This document shows, piece by piece, positions 35,919 through 44,145 of a DNA stretch of 64,000 bases. The stretch comes from Chitinophaga solisilvae. GTDB lineage: Bacteria > Bacteroidota > Bacteroidia > Chitinophagales > Chitinophagaceae. The notes beneath the pieces are model-generated. The model had not been told where the DNA came from. It made no database searches and worked only from the letters and a program-made list of their open reading frames with translations. The stretch lies in assembly GCF_009928525.1 (NCBI RefSeq), contig NZ_JAABOK010000001.1:372001-436000 (forward strand). Reading direction: 5' to 3'. How positions within the stretch are numbered: position 1 is the first letter of the stretch; the number at the start of each line of letters is the position of its first letter. The position numbers were made by a program, and so were the translations under genes.

Positions 35919-37241
35919 TTATGGCAGCGTATTAAGGTTCACCACCGGCGTTTGCCCGGTGGCCGTTCTGGTAAAATTGGTATTGTAGTTAACGTAGTTG
36001 GCGAAGAAACCGCCATTTTTCAGATAGAAGGCGCCGGTGGCGTCTATTCCGCCGGCATAGTCTCTGCGCTGGTCGGCGGTAGCGGTGGCATCTGCGGTGA
36101 ACCGGCCTGCAGTCAGTTCGCTCCAGGTGCCGGTAGTGGATCTTATCCATTCGTTGTTAATCAGCACTTTTCTGCCGTAGTAGCCGTTGTTGTCATTGAA
36201 ATTCTCCAGGAAGGAATAGGCGCCGGTGTAGTAACTGGTCGTGTTGGGTCTTTTCCAGGTGGCGATAAAACGCCATGTGCCTGTTTCGGGGGTATATATC
36301 CAGGAGGAGTAGTCTGTGCCGCCGCTGCCATCGGGAAGGATGTGTGTGAGGAACTTGTAGGTGGTGCCGGCGGCCCAGTTAAAGATCAGGTAGCTTTGTC
36401 CGCCGGTGCCTTCGCCGCCGAAGGCATTGTCGGTAACGCCAGGGCCTTTTCTTACCAGTGTGGTTTTGCCGGTAGCAGGGTCCCATACGGAGAACAATAC
36501 CCTTCTTTCGGTGGCGCTGTTTACCTGGATGCCGAAGTAGCCGCCGTCGAAGCCGTTACTCATAAAGTAGGAGCCTATCTTATCTTCTCCGGCAGGAACG
36601 GTCAGCTCATTATAGAACCATTCTGCGGTAGTGCCGGAAGGGATAGGGTAGCTCATATGAACGGAAGGGCCGCGCCTGGACCAGTAATAGTTGGAGGCGT
36701 CGTTGGCATATACTACATTATTGGCGGTAGCTGCACCGCTGATGACAATATGCGATACATCCCCGAAGTAGCTGCCGGACTTGCTGACGCCCTGCAGGTC
36801 TACCTGGATATACCCGGCGCTGGTAACATTGACGGAGCCGATGCTGTACGTCGTATAGGCATTGCCGGTAACTGTTTTATTAAAGGTGGTGCCATTCACG
36901 GTTACCTTGATATTACTGGTGCCGGAAGGTACTTTCATCTTCACGGAAATGTTCAGGGTGCCGGTGAGCGCTACCCGGAAATACGTACTAGTAATGCTGG
37001 CGGCGCTGGTCCAGTTACCCAGGCCGTTGGAAGTGATGACCTCTGCGCCTCCGGGGGCTTTGGTGGTTACATAGGCATTGCCGCCCAGTGGTACGTCATA
37101 GCTGGCGGCTGCCGGTAATGATTCCGTGGAGGCTAAAGCGGAACGTCCTTCGATGGAATTGGCGGGTTGCTTGCTGCAGGAGAAAAACATAACAGCGGAT
37201 AACAGCAACAGTCCCGCGTGTAGCGTGTGCTTTTTTTTCAT
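35919..37241 (-). CDS. DUF5077/DUF3472 family lipoprotein
   Basis: 440 residues with a lipoprotein signal (LLLSAVMFFSCSK). The first half is a jelly-roll-like domain (ASYDVPLGGNAYVTTKAPGGAEVITSNGLGNWTS to GYIQVDLQGVSKSG), matching DUF5077. The second half (from about 190, RGPSVHMSYPIPSGTTAEWFYNELTVPAGE) matches DUF3472 and ends near RDYAGGIDATGAFYLKNGGFF. These secreted proteins are common in Bacteroidota and may bind or process carbohydrate, but no activity is established. The start at 37241 begins the signal peptide. Confidence 0.88.
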   Translation of the reverse strand: MKKKHTLHAGLLLLSAVMFFSCSKQPANSIEGRSALASTESLPAAASYDVPLGGNAYVTTKAPGGAEVITSNGLGNWTSAASITSTYFRVALTGTLNISVKMKVPSGTSNIKVTVNGTTFNKTVTGNAYTTYSIGSVNVTSAGYIQVDLQGVSKSGSYFGDVSHIVISGAATANNVVYANDASNYYWSRRGPSVHMSYPIPSGTTAEWFYNELTVPAGEDKIGSYFMSNGFDGGYFGIQVNSATERRVLFSVWDPATGKTTLVRKGPGVTDNAFGGEGTGGQSYLIFNWAAGTTYKFLTHILPDGSGGTDYSSWIYTPETGTWRFIATWKRPNTTSYYTGAYSFLENFNDNNGYYGRKVLINNEWIRSTTGTWSELTAGRFTADATATADQRRDYAGGIDATGAFYLKNGGFFANYVNYNTNFTRTATGQTPVVNLNTLP

Positions 37242-37360
37242 TGTCGACTGATTTGATTGATGATGAAATAGGCTGCCTATAGACAAGCCCTGTTAACAAT
37301 TTTCAGGTTCAGAATTTGGTCGTCGGATTTTCTTTATTCAAGATAAGAATTTTTATGAAT

Positions 37361-37492
37361 AATTACGAATTGCGAATTACGAATGTAGAAGCGGAGAATA
37401 ACACGAAGATTAAAAGGGACATTTAATAGTAAATCCCTTTTAATCTTCGTGTTATTCTCCGCTTCTACATTCGTAATTCGCAATTCGTAATT
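37361..37492. repeat. Long hairpin, family A copy 2
   Basis: Arms 37361-37419 and 37434-37492 are perfectly complementary over 59 bases with a 14-base loop. The outer word is aattacgaattgcgaattac; the inner part contains gcggaga and cgaagat. It lies between two genes transcribed on the minus strand and just after the stop of the DUF4440-like gene. Confidence 0.93.
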
Positions 37493-37505
37493 CGTAATTC
37501 CTTGA

Positions 37506-37967
37506 TTATTGATTACGGTTGCTGCTGAAGGAATCCCGGAACATCTTCCATCCTTTCGCGGTTTTCTTCCAGAGGACCAGGAATTTTCCATCGTCGAATA
37601 ATTTTCCATCCGCATCAAATGATTGCCAGCGGCCAATTTCCGTGACATATTCTTTCCCGTCACCGAAAACGTCTGTGGTAATAAATTTACCGTTACGCAG
37701 GCCGATGTCGTGGTAGGCTTTACGGAAGAATGTCAGCGGGGCATCCTTACCACATAGTGCCGGTGTGCCGGGCGCCATGATGCAGGCATCTTCCGCATAC
37801 CGGTCTATGAATATGGAGGAGTCGCCTTTGGCGAAGGATTCAAAGTAAATGGCGTTGCTGGCGGCTATGGCCTGTCTGGCTTCAGCGAGGCTGTTATCTT
37901 CAGGGGCAGTGGTTTGCTGACAACTGAATAATGCGCTGATAAGTGTAATGGCAATGATCTTTTTCAT
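37506..37967 (-). CDS. DUF4440/SnoaL-like lipoprotein
   Basis: 153 residues. The N-terminus is a lipoprotein signal (ITLISALFSCQQ, Cys at 16). The mature part is an NTF2-like domain: AIAASNAIYFESFAKGDSSIFIDRYAEDACIMAPG, then GRWQSFDADGKLFDDGKFLVLWKKTAKGWKMFRDSFSS. Proteins of this type have no established common function; the ligand pocket is variable. It is probably anchored in the outer or inner membrane facing the periplasm and is transcribed alone. Confidence 0.9.
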   Translation of the reverse strand: MKKIIAITLISALFSCQQTTAPEDNSLAEARQAIAASNAIYFESFAKGDSSIFIDRYAEDACIMAPGTPALCGKDAPLTFFRKAYHDIGLRNGKFITTDVFGDGKEYVTEIGRWQSFDADGKLFDDGKFLVLWKKTAKGWKMFRDSFSSNRNQ

Positions 37968-38034
37968 GATGAGCAGTTTGATGATGTAAAATTACACCGG
38001 CTGTCATCAGCAGAATTGTATAAAACGGAACAAT

Positions 38035-38859
38035 CTAGCGGAGATCTATTGTTTCCTGCAGGGGGGAAGATTTAGCGGCATAGGAGTGGGGGGCCAGGCC
38101 GGTGAAGGACTTGAACTCCCGGATAAAATGGGACTGGTCGAAGTAACCGGCTTCATAGCCTATTTCCGTGAGAGACAGTTCCTGTTGCTGTATCAGCGAA
38201 AGGCTTTGCCGGAACCGGTGCAGCCGGTCGAAATACTTGGGGGTGGCTCCGGTATATTGCATAAACAATTTATGCAGGTAGCGGGTGCTCAGGTTATGCT
38301 GGCGGGCAATATGTTCAATGCTGGTGTCTGCTGTGCCGGAGGTAGTTTTCAGCTGCTGCAGAATATTTCCTACAAGTGCCATCTGCTGCGGTTTTGCTTT
38401 GACCTGATCCAGCCGCGCTGCCAGGTATTTTTCTATCAGCGTGATCTGTTGCTGCAGTGATGCGCTTTCCAGCAGTTGCTGATGCAGCTCCTGTATATCT
38501 TTCCCTAAAATAGCCGTGGTGTCATTCACCTGGTTGTTAAGCTCGAAGATATCCAGCTGCAGGAAACGCGCCGCGGTATGCGGATAGAATTTGATTCCCA
38601 GCATTTTATTGTTGCTGCCAATGGTCCGGACGGCGAGGGGAGCGGTGATCTGACCCCATAGCTCTATTTTTGCGGTGTCTTTAAAAACCTTGTCGGGCGC
38701 TGTTTTCCAGGTAGCGTCGCCGAGGTTGAAGATAATTTCCAGATGCCCGCCGGGCAGTACAATATCATCCATTTCCAGTTGTTCGGCTGACTCAAACAGG
38801 TAATAATGCTGTACATATGGTTGCAGTAATGCTCCGGGTTGTATTTCCTGGTAATTCAT
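38035..38859 (-). CDS. AraC family regulator with DUF6597-type N-terminus
   Basis: 274 residues. The N-terminal region begins with the typical IQPGALLQPYVQHYYLFES and VLPGGHLEIIFNLGD and contains GIKFYPHTAARFL. The C-terminal HTH domain has ARQHNLSTRYLHKLFMQYTGATPKYF and LSLTEIGYEAGYFDQSHFIREFKSFTGLAPHSY. It is divergent from the zincin-like gene with 177 bases between, which makes that gene a possible target. Confidence 0.93.
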   Translation of the reverse strand: MNYQEIQPGALLQPYVQHYYLFESAEQLEMDDIVLPGGHLEIIFNLGDATWKTAPDKVFKDTAKIELWGQITAPLAVRTIGSNNKMLGIKFYPHTAARFLQLDIFELNNQVNDTTAILGKDIQELHQQLLESASLQQQITLIEKYLAARLDQVKAKPQQMALVGNILQQLKTTSGTADTSIEHIARQHNLSTRYLHKLFMQYTGATPKYFDRLHRFRQSLSLIQQQELSLTEIGYEAGYFDQSHFIREFKSFTGLAPHSYAAKSSPLQETIDLR

Positions 38860-39036
38860 CTGACATGAAATGTATTACAAATTATTACTTCTGCGGGAAA
38901 TGTCCAATTCCGTTTTTTAGTTAATATGGTTGACGGCAATTGCTTCCGGGCCGCTGGTGTATTTTTCCGCTGAGCAGATATACCGGTCATCTGAACAGAT
39001 CTGAGAATGTAATTTTAAGTACATTTAGAGCAATCT

Positions 39037-40326
39037 ATGCATTTTATGAAATCCATTTTATTATCAACTTTATGTATCAGCTGTCTGCTCTCTTCAGCTG
39101 TTGCGCAGGATACGGATAGTATTGCTGCCAGTTTTAAAGAAACGTCAGCGGCTACACGAAAGAATAAGGCTATCTGGGGTACAGACCTGTACAATAATAT
39201 TCTGCTGATAGATCCTGTTACGCGGCAGGTGTATGCCAACCGGCCCGACAGCGCCGGGCTGCTGCAGAAAAGCGGATCCGTTTACACCGGTACCTGGCCG
39301 GTATCACAGAATATTGCCAATACCTCTGTGGAATGGTCCGGCTACCACTGGGCAATGGTGCAGCTGCCGCTGCCGAAGAAAACCGGCGACCGACTGAACC
39401 TGCTGACGCATGAACTGTTTCACCGGGCGCAACCCGGACTGGGCTTTAATACCAGAGATGCGCTGAACAATCATCTGGATACCAGGGATGGCAGAATTTA
39501 CCTGCAGCTGGAACTGGCCGCCCTCGGAAAGGCGCTGGAAGCTACCTCGCCGGCTATACGAAAAAAACACCTGACAGACGCTTTTACGTTCAGGCAATAC
39601 CGTTATAGCCTTTTCCCCGGGGCAGACAAGACGGAAAACATGCTGGAACTCCACGAAGGGCTGGCGGAATACACCGGCGTTATGATGAGTGGCCGTACGA
39701 AGGCGGAAACGCTGCAGTCCATAGCATTCCAGAAGCAACGTTTCCTGGGCGCCGGTACTTTCATCAGGTCTTTCGCCTATCATACCGTTCCGGTGTATGG
39801 CTACCTGCTGGCACAGACCAACCCCTCCTGGACACGCGATATAAAAGATACCACCAGCCTGGAGGCCTACTTCAGAAAAGCCTGGCAGCTGACCATACCC
39901 GCCAACCTCGGCGCTGCCGTAACGGAAAGGGCTCCTGCATACGATGGCCCCGCCATTATAGCCGCGGAAACTGTCCGCGAGGAAAAACGCCTGGCCGTAG
40001 TAGCTGGCTATGTCAAAACACTGGTGACGGACCCGCATACGGAAATCCGCTTCGAAAAAATGAATATCTCCTTTAATCCCAGCAATATGTTACCGCTGGA
40101 AAAATACGGAACGGTATACATCACACTGAGAATTACCGATAAATGGGGGGTGCTGACCGCCCAGGAAGGTGCATTGGTAGGCGCCGGCTGGGAAAAGGTA
40201 TCTGTTACCCTGCCGGAAAGAATCAATGGTAACACCATCACCGGCCGGGGCTGGGAGCTGCAGCTCAACGAGGGCTACCAGCTGGTGAAAGATGATGCCG
40301 GACAATACAAACTGCAACGCAAATAG
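39037..40326 (+). CDS. Secreted zincin-like metallopeptidase candidate
   Basis: 429 residues with a signal peptide (KSILLSTLCISCLLSSAVAQ). A zinc-binding motif HELFH is present at 125-129 in LLTHELFHRAQPG. About 80 residues later LHEGLAEYTG (205-214) supplies a glutamate, as in gluzincins where a downstream Glu is the third ligand. The C-terminal about 100 residues form a beta-rich domain without known motifs. I know no characterised homologue, so peptidase activity is a prediction. A second in-frame ATG at 39046 is an alternative start. A hairpin terminator follows. Confidence 0.8.
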   Translation: MHFMKSILLSTLCISCLLSSAVAQDTDSIAASFKETSAATRKNKAIWGTDLYNNILLIDPVTRQVYANRPDSAGLLQKSGSVYTGTWPVSQNIANTSVEWSGYHWAMVQLPLPKKTGDRLNLLTHELFHRAQPGLGFNTRDALNNHLDTRDGRIYLQLELAALGKALEATSPAIRKKHLTDAFTFRQYRYSLFPGADKTENMLELHEGLAEYTGVMMSGRTKAETLQSIAFQKQRFLGAGTFIRSFAYHTVPVYGYLLAQTNPSWTRDIKDTTSLEAYFRKAWQLTIPANLGAAVTERAPAYDGPAIIAAETVREEKRLAVVAGYVKTLVTDPHTEIRFEKMNISFNPSNMLPLEKYGTVYITLRITDKWGVLTAQEGALVGAGWEKVSVTLPERINGNTITGRGWELQLNEGYQLVKDDAGQYKLQRK

Positions 40327-40394
40327 GTTTTTCCCAATCTCGAAAATCGTTTTCCCGAATTCACAAACGATTACTGACAGCATACTGCATTTTT

Positions 40395-40433
40395 GCATAC
40401 AGGTCATGTGGATGATGACCTGTATGCTTTAAT
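40395..40433 (+). terminator. Terminator of the zincin-like gene
   Basis: The perfect 13-base stem gcatacaggtcat/atgacctgtatgc (40395-40407 and 40415-40427) has a 7-base loop and is followed by ttt. Confidence 0.7.
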
Positions 40434-40557
40434 ACCTGTATGTCAATTATCAATTGCGCTGTTACCGCGGGCCTGAACAGCCCGGACAGGCGCGCTCGTA
40501 GGGGCGTGCAGGGCGATTGGTGCCATAAAGGTAAATACCCTGTACTCAATTTATTTT

Positions 40558-40650
40558 CCCGGAAGCCTTTCAGCCGGCGTGCAGATCAGGTAATTCAGGC
40601 GGACGTGCCTGTTCTGTCGCTCAGTTGCTGAATGGCTTCCGGGAATTTTT
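40558..40650 (+). promoter_or_regulatory. Leader hairpin with T run before the PepSY gene
   Basis: cccggaagcctttcagc (40558-40574) pairs with gctgaatggcttccggg (40627-40643) with one mismatch, and the right arm is followed by aattttttt. It lies 30 bases before the ATG, which resembles an attenuator or riboswitch terminator, but it may instead end an unseen upstream transcript. Confidence 0.35.
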
Positions 40651-40672
40651 TTATGGAATAATACCACCATGT

Positions 40673-41833
40673 ATGGCTGATGTAAAAAATGTAAAACGCT
40701 GGTTCAATGTACATAAATGGACAAGCCTGATATGTACGCTGTTTCTGCTGCTGCTTTGTCTGACAGGGCTGCCGCTGATTTTTCACGAAGAGATAGAAAC
40801 GCTGGAAGGCAAGGCCCAGGCAGCGCCGCCCATGCCGGCCGGTACTCCCAGAACCAGCCTGGATAACATTGTGCGGGCAGGAATGCAGCAACGTCCGGGA
40901 GAAGTCATCCGCTATGTTTTCTGGGACGATGCGCAACCCAACCTGGTGATGCTGAGCATGGCCGACTCCCTGAATGCGCCGCCGGAAGCAGGTAACATTG
41001 TAGTACTGGATGAACGTACCGCGCAGGTATTGCAGGAGCCCAAAATTGATGAGGGCTTCATATATGTGATGTTCAAACTGCATGTAGACATGTTCGCCGG
41101 CATCCCTGGTAAGCTCTTCCTGGGCCTGATGGGTATCCTCTTCATCATCGCGATGGTATCCGGTATTATGCTCTACGGCCCGATTATGCGCCGTTTCGAT
41201 TTTGGAATGATACGCCGCGATAAATCCACCCGCCTCAAATGGCTGGACATGCACAACATGCTGGGTATCGTAGTGCTGGCCTGGACGATGGTAGTGGGCG
41301 TCACCGGGGTTATCAATACCTTGTCTGATGTAGTGCTGGGATTATGGCAGCAGGGGCAGCTGGCTGAAATGGTAGCGCCCTATAAGGATAAGCCGGCAAT
41401 ATCCGGTCCGCTGGCTTCCCTGGAGCAGGCGGTGAGTATTTCAGAAAAGGCGGCCCCACATATGGAGCGCCGGCTGGTAGCCTTTCCGGGTACTATGTTC
41501 TCCAGCAAACACCATTATGCCGTATTCATGAGAGGCACCACACCGGTCACTTCCCGCCTGGTGCAGCCTGCCCTGATCGATGCGGAGAACGGTACGCTCA
41601 CGGATATGCGTGAAATGCCCTGGTATGTCAATACACTCTTTATTTCAGAACCACTGCACTTCGGCGATTATGGCGGCATGCCGCTCAAAATCATCTGGGC
41701 GCTGTTCGATATAATTACCATTGTGGTGCTGATCAGCGGACTTTACCTCTGGATTGCACGCCGCAAGGCCAATGAAGCCCGGCTCAACCGGGTACTGCAA
41801 AGCGAAGCCGTATTACAAAGCACAACAAATTAA
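40673..41833 (+). CDS. PepSY-associated membrane protein
   Basis: 386 residues of the PepSY_TM type often annotated as iron-uptake factor. It has four membrane helices: near 12-35 (WTSLICTLFLLLLCLTGLPLIF), 140-165 (LFLGLMGILFIIAMVSGIMLYGP), 190-215 (LGIVVLAWTMVVGVTGVINTL) and 345-365 (IIWALFDIITIVVLISGLYLWIA). Conserved elements are VKRWFNVHKWTSL, FKLHVDMFAGIPG and WLDMHNMLGI with the helix-associated His residues. The start at 40673 fits the family N-terminus MADVKNVKRWFNVHKW. It is usually linked to TonB-dependent siderophore import or reductase function. A small membrane protein gene follows 6 bases later. Confidence 0.9.
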   Translation: MADVKNVKRWFNVHKWTSLICTLFLLLLCLTGLPLIFHEEIETLEGKAQAAPPMPAGTPRTSLDNIVRAGMQQRPGEVIRYVFWDDAQPNLVMLSMADSLNAPPEAGNIVVLDERTAQVLQEPKIDEGFIYVMFKLHVDMFAGIPGKLFLGLMGILFIIAMVSGIMLYGPIMRRFDFGMIRRDKSTRLKWLDMHNMLGIVVLAWTMVVGVTGVINTLSDVVLGLWQQGQLAEMVAPYKDKPAISGPLASLEQAVSISEKAAPHMERRLVAFPGTMFSSKHHYAVFMRGTTPVTSRLVQPALIDAENGTLTDMREMPWYVNTLFISEPLHFGDYGGMPLKIIWALFDIITIVVLISGLYLWIARRKANEARLNRVLQSEAVLQSTTN

Positions 41834-41839
41834 AACGGT

Positions 41840-42013
41840 ATGAAAAAAAATGAATTCCTCCACCTGTGGGGTATGCCGGTATTGCTCGGAGTGCTGATTA
41901 TGTTCGGCCTGCTGGCGGCATTAACCGGAACCGGCATTTGGCACCTGCTTTCCTGGATCGCACTGTGCGTGCCACTACTAACCATCGTATGGTCCGTCTT
42001 CAAAAAGAACTAA
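41840..42013 (+). CDS. Small two-helix membrane protein, PepSY partner
   Basis: A 57-residue open reading frame, MKKNEFLHLWGMPVLLGVL, beginning 6 bases after the PepSY stop. It has two hydrophobic segments, MPVLLGVLIMFGLLAALTG and WIALCVPLLTIVWSVF, with a short connecting loop, and ends in basic residues (FKKN). The spacing and codon use suggest that it is translated with the PepSY gene. It is probably an accessory membrane subunit; no function is known to me. Confidence 0.8.
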   Translation: MKKNEFLHLWGMPVLLGVLIMFGLLAALTGTGIWHLLSWIALCVPLLTIVWSVFKKN

Positions 42014-42029
42014 CCATTTAATATGTAGT

Positions 42030-42131
42030 TATTTTTTTATTTGAGATTTTGTGCCCAATCATTGTATTCTCTTGTACTGAAAGGTCCAAAAGGATACAAT
42101 GATTGGGCACAAAATCTCAAATAAAAAAATA
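42030..42131. repeat. Long hairpin, family B copy 4
   Basis: Arms 42030-42067 and 42094-42130 are complementary. The core ttatttgagattttg is followed by gcccaatcattgtat, very like the inner arm of copy 3. It lies between the convergent small-membrane-protein and Cys-rich protein genes. Confidence 0.9.
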
Positions 42132-42148
42132 AAAAAATAAAAAAATAA

Positions 42149-42343
42149 CTATTGTCTGGAAGATTCCTCTTTCATCTGGAGGAGGCATTCATGGCAGAGG
42201 CAGTCCTGGTATTGCGAGGAAATAAACTGCCGTTCAGTTTCATTCAGCTGTACATCAGCACAGTGACAAAGTAGTATTGATCCTACCTTACATTCAAACA
42301 GGCCGCCGCAACGGGGGCATGATTTTGTTTCGTGTTCACACAT
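42149..42343 (-). CDS. Cysteine-rich CWC family protein
   Basis: 64 residues with nine cysteines, including SCPRCGGLFEC near the N-terminus, LLCHCADVQL in the middle and CLCHECL near the end. This is the cysteine-rich CWC arrangement, probably a small metal (zinc) binding fold. It is transcribed on the same strand as, and 82 bases downstream of, the ATP-grasp gene. Whether it belongs to that system is not shown by spacing; it could be an independent gene. Confidence 0.85.
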   Translation of the reverse strand: MCEHETKSCPRCGGLFECKVGSILLCHCADVQLNETERQFISSQYQDCLCHECLLQMKEESSRQ

Positions 42344-42425
42344 AATGACAGATAGATCCGGGCAACCGTAATGTGGCTATAAAGCCAGGTTAACAACCGG
42401 GTACTACCAAATGTACTGAATATTT

Positions 42426-43355
42426 TTATCTGCCGCTTCGGCTCAGGTACCTGGCCAGCGTATAGGCAATCGGCTGCTGTGTATTGTTTTCAAAATAGGA
42501 GTAGCCGGGGCTGGGATTTACTTCAAAGCAACAGATGCTGCCATCAGGAGTAAACTTCAGGTCTATACCGGAAAAACTCAGCTGCAGATGCCGGGTAAGG
42601 TTGATGCACCGCTGTGCAATATCAGGTGGCAGGTCAAACGGCCGGAGTACTGCATTTTCGCCTGTCTGCCTGGCGGCGTACCGGTAGTCGGTGGCATCGC
42701 TGTCTATACAAGTGGCAATCACTTCTTCCCCGATCACATGTACGCGTACGTTAAAGCCGTCGATAAACTGCTGAAACTGTACCGGGCAGTTCCTGATCCT
42801 GGAAAGATTTTTTTCATCTTCTTTCGTCAGTACCTGTACAATAGAGCGTATACCGCTGATGGATTTGTAGATGATTTTTCCATGTTTCGCCTGGAATGCC
42901 AGCACTTCTTCCGGACAGTTGGTAATCAGCGTTTCCGGAACGGAAAAGCCGAATTCCCGTATAATCTGGCACTGGTAAGGCTTTGAGCTGTTGGAGGCCA
43001 TGGCAAAGGAACGGTTCACCACTTTTGCCGGCGTGATTTCTATCCACTGATATAATTTATCATGCAGGTCCCGGCAGTGTTGCCGGGCAGCAGCAGCATC
43101 TTTTGCCTTTTTAATTTCCGGTAGCTGCTGCCAGTCAATCAGCCGCGTATAGATGCCGGTGAAGGAACTGAGATCGAATTCCTTCTCCTCATATTTTAAT
43201 GTTCCGTTGATTTGTCCGCCGCTGAAATCAAAATCCAGGGAAGCGCTTTCAAACCTGCGCTGGTTAAGCATCAGATAGGGGATGCCGAGTATGTCCAGTT
43301 CATCCGACAGCTTTTCCACCGGCGATTCCGAGGGGATGCCGCATAGCAGTATCAT
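42426..43355 (-). CDS. Graspetide-type ATP-grasp ligase (MvdC/MvdD/RimK-like)
   Basis: 309 residues. A pre-ATP-grasp domain (1-110, MILLCGIPSESPVEKLSDEL) leads to KVVNRSFAMASNSSKPYQ. The ATP-grasp core has the lysine of IIYKSISG (K164), the hinge region QFQQFIDG (193-200), NVRVHVIG (R204), the metal ligands D265 in SGIDLKF and E278/N280 in CFEVNPSPGYSYFE. All catalytic positions look intact. Homologues form side-chain ester or amide links in ribosomal peptides (microviridin/graspetide type). The ATG at 43355 lies 5 bases after the stop of the partner gene, so the two are co-translated. The likely substrate is encoded upstream; see the protease with the charged linker and acidic tail. Confidence 0.88.
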   Translation of the reverse strand: MILLCGIPSESPVEKLSDELDILGIPYLMLNQRRFESASLDFDFSGGQINGTLKYEEKEFDLSSFTGIYTRLIDWQQLPEIKKAKDAAAARQHCRDLHDKLYQWIEITPAKVVNRSFAMASNSSKPYQCQIIREFGFSVPETLITNCPEEVLAFQAKHGKIIYKSISGIRSIVQVLTKEDEKNLSRIRNCPVQFQQFIDGFNVRVHVIGEEVIATCIDSDATDYRYAARQTGENAVLRPFDLPPDIAQRCINLTRHLQLSFSGIDLKFTPDGSICCFEVNPSPGYSYFENNTQQPIAYTLARYLSRSGR

Positions 43356-43360
43356 GATGT

Positions 43361-44059
43361 TTAATTTAGAAAGGTGCTGTAAATATGTTTCAGTAAGGCA
43401 TCGCCGCCTGCAGTGAGATCGGGGAAGGAGCTGGCGTTGTGAAACAGCCATTTCCCGTTTTCATCCTGCCGGAAGCTGAATGATAACAGTTCATGCCCGG
43501 TTTGCTGTGCCAGCTGTATGCAGGCAGTGTTGATCTGTTTACTGATAAACGGACCATACACTTTCTGCTGAAAAACGATCAGCTGCCGCTGGTAAGGAGT
43601 GGGTGTTTGCATATCCGGCATGTCCGGACTCACCGCCATACCAGCTTTCAGGGCTATATCCTTCCACTGCAGCGGCGTAAGGTAATTCCCGCTCAGGCCC
43701 ATGGCAGACGGGCGGTTGAATACTTTACTGTTGAGCGAATACAACCAGCTCAGGTAAAAGGAGGTCAGTTCCTGGTGGGCGAATTCATTTTCCTGCAGCG
43801 GCGCTTTTTTCCAGAACGGATGTTCCAGCAGCTGCAGGCGGTTGAATATCCTGTTCACCTCGTAGAAGTCGATATGCAGGCCGTTTTGCAGGGTAACAGC
43901 GGTGCTCACCTTATCGGTGGATACCAGGTGCTGCCATTTTCTGGCCGTCAGCAGTTCTTCCGGCGTGATGATATAGAGGGAAGACAGGCCCCATCTGCGG
44001 AAGCGGTTGTATACATAGAGGGCGGAGGCGTCATAGTGATGACAGAGAAACAGATTCAT
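43361..44059 (-). CDS. ATP-grasp-like partner protein lacking the nucleotide-binding core
   Basis: 232 residues. It shares with its neighbour the motif NSKVFNRPSAMGLSGN (compare AKVVNRSFAMASN) followed by a QWKDIALKAGMAVSP segment. At the C-terminus LLSFSFRQDENGKWLFHNAS aligns with the ligase FSGIDLKFTPDGSICCFEVN. Only about 30 residues connect these blocks instead of about 120, so the lysine, hinge and Arg segments are absent, and the metal ligands D, E and N are replaced. It cannot be an active ATP-grasp enzyme; a substrate-recruiting or regulatory subunit is a reasonable guess. The gene lies 5 bases upstream of the active ligase gene. The homology is my reading of motifs. Confidence 0.75.
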   Translation of the reverse strand: MNLFLCHHYDASALYVYNRFRRWGLSSLYIITPEELLTARKWQHLVSTDKVSTAVTLQNGLHIDFYEVNRIFNRLQLLEHPFWKKAPLQENEFAHQELTSFYLSWLYSLNSKVFNRPSAMGLSGNYLTPLQWKDIALKAGMAVSPDMPDMQTPTPYQRQLIVFQQKVYGPFISKQINTACIQLAQQTGHELLSFSFRQDENGKWLFHNASSFPDLTAGGDALLKHIYSTFLN

Positions 44060-44094
44060 AAAAAAGAATTGAAGGGGTAACAGATCGGATAAGA

Positions 44095-44130
44095 CAGATT
44101 ATAGCGGATGTGTGTATCCGCTATAATCTG
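44095..44130 (-). terminator. Hairpin between protease and ATP-grasp genes
   Basis: The perfect 15-base stem cagattatagcggat/atccgctataatctg (44095-44109 and 44116-44130) has a 6-base loop. It follows the protease stop at 44146 and may attenuate read-through into the ligase genes, or separate the units. No clear T run follows. Confidence 0.6.
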
Positions 44131-44145
44131 TGAAGGATACAGATA

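Larger units (their letters stand above)
40327..40672. other. Intergenic region with two hairpins
   Basis: The first 110 bases hold the terminator of the zincin-like gene. The next part is GC-rich and ends with a 17-base inverted repeat (40558-40574 and 40627-40643) and a T run directly before the PepSY gene. I see no open reading frame with support. Confidence 0.5.

Noticed and set aside
35877..37118. A 413-residue plus-strand frame opposite the DUF3472-type lipoprotein
   Set aside because: Gly/Ala/Val-rich mirror of a beta-rich protein with a real lipoprotein signal on the minus strand; it also starts inside hairpin B3.
40430..40600. Cobalamin or other known riboswitch before the PepSY gene
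   Set aside because: I looked for the cobalamin B12 box and for GEMM and SAM-type core words and found none; only the terminal hairpin can be supported.
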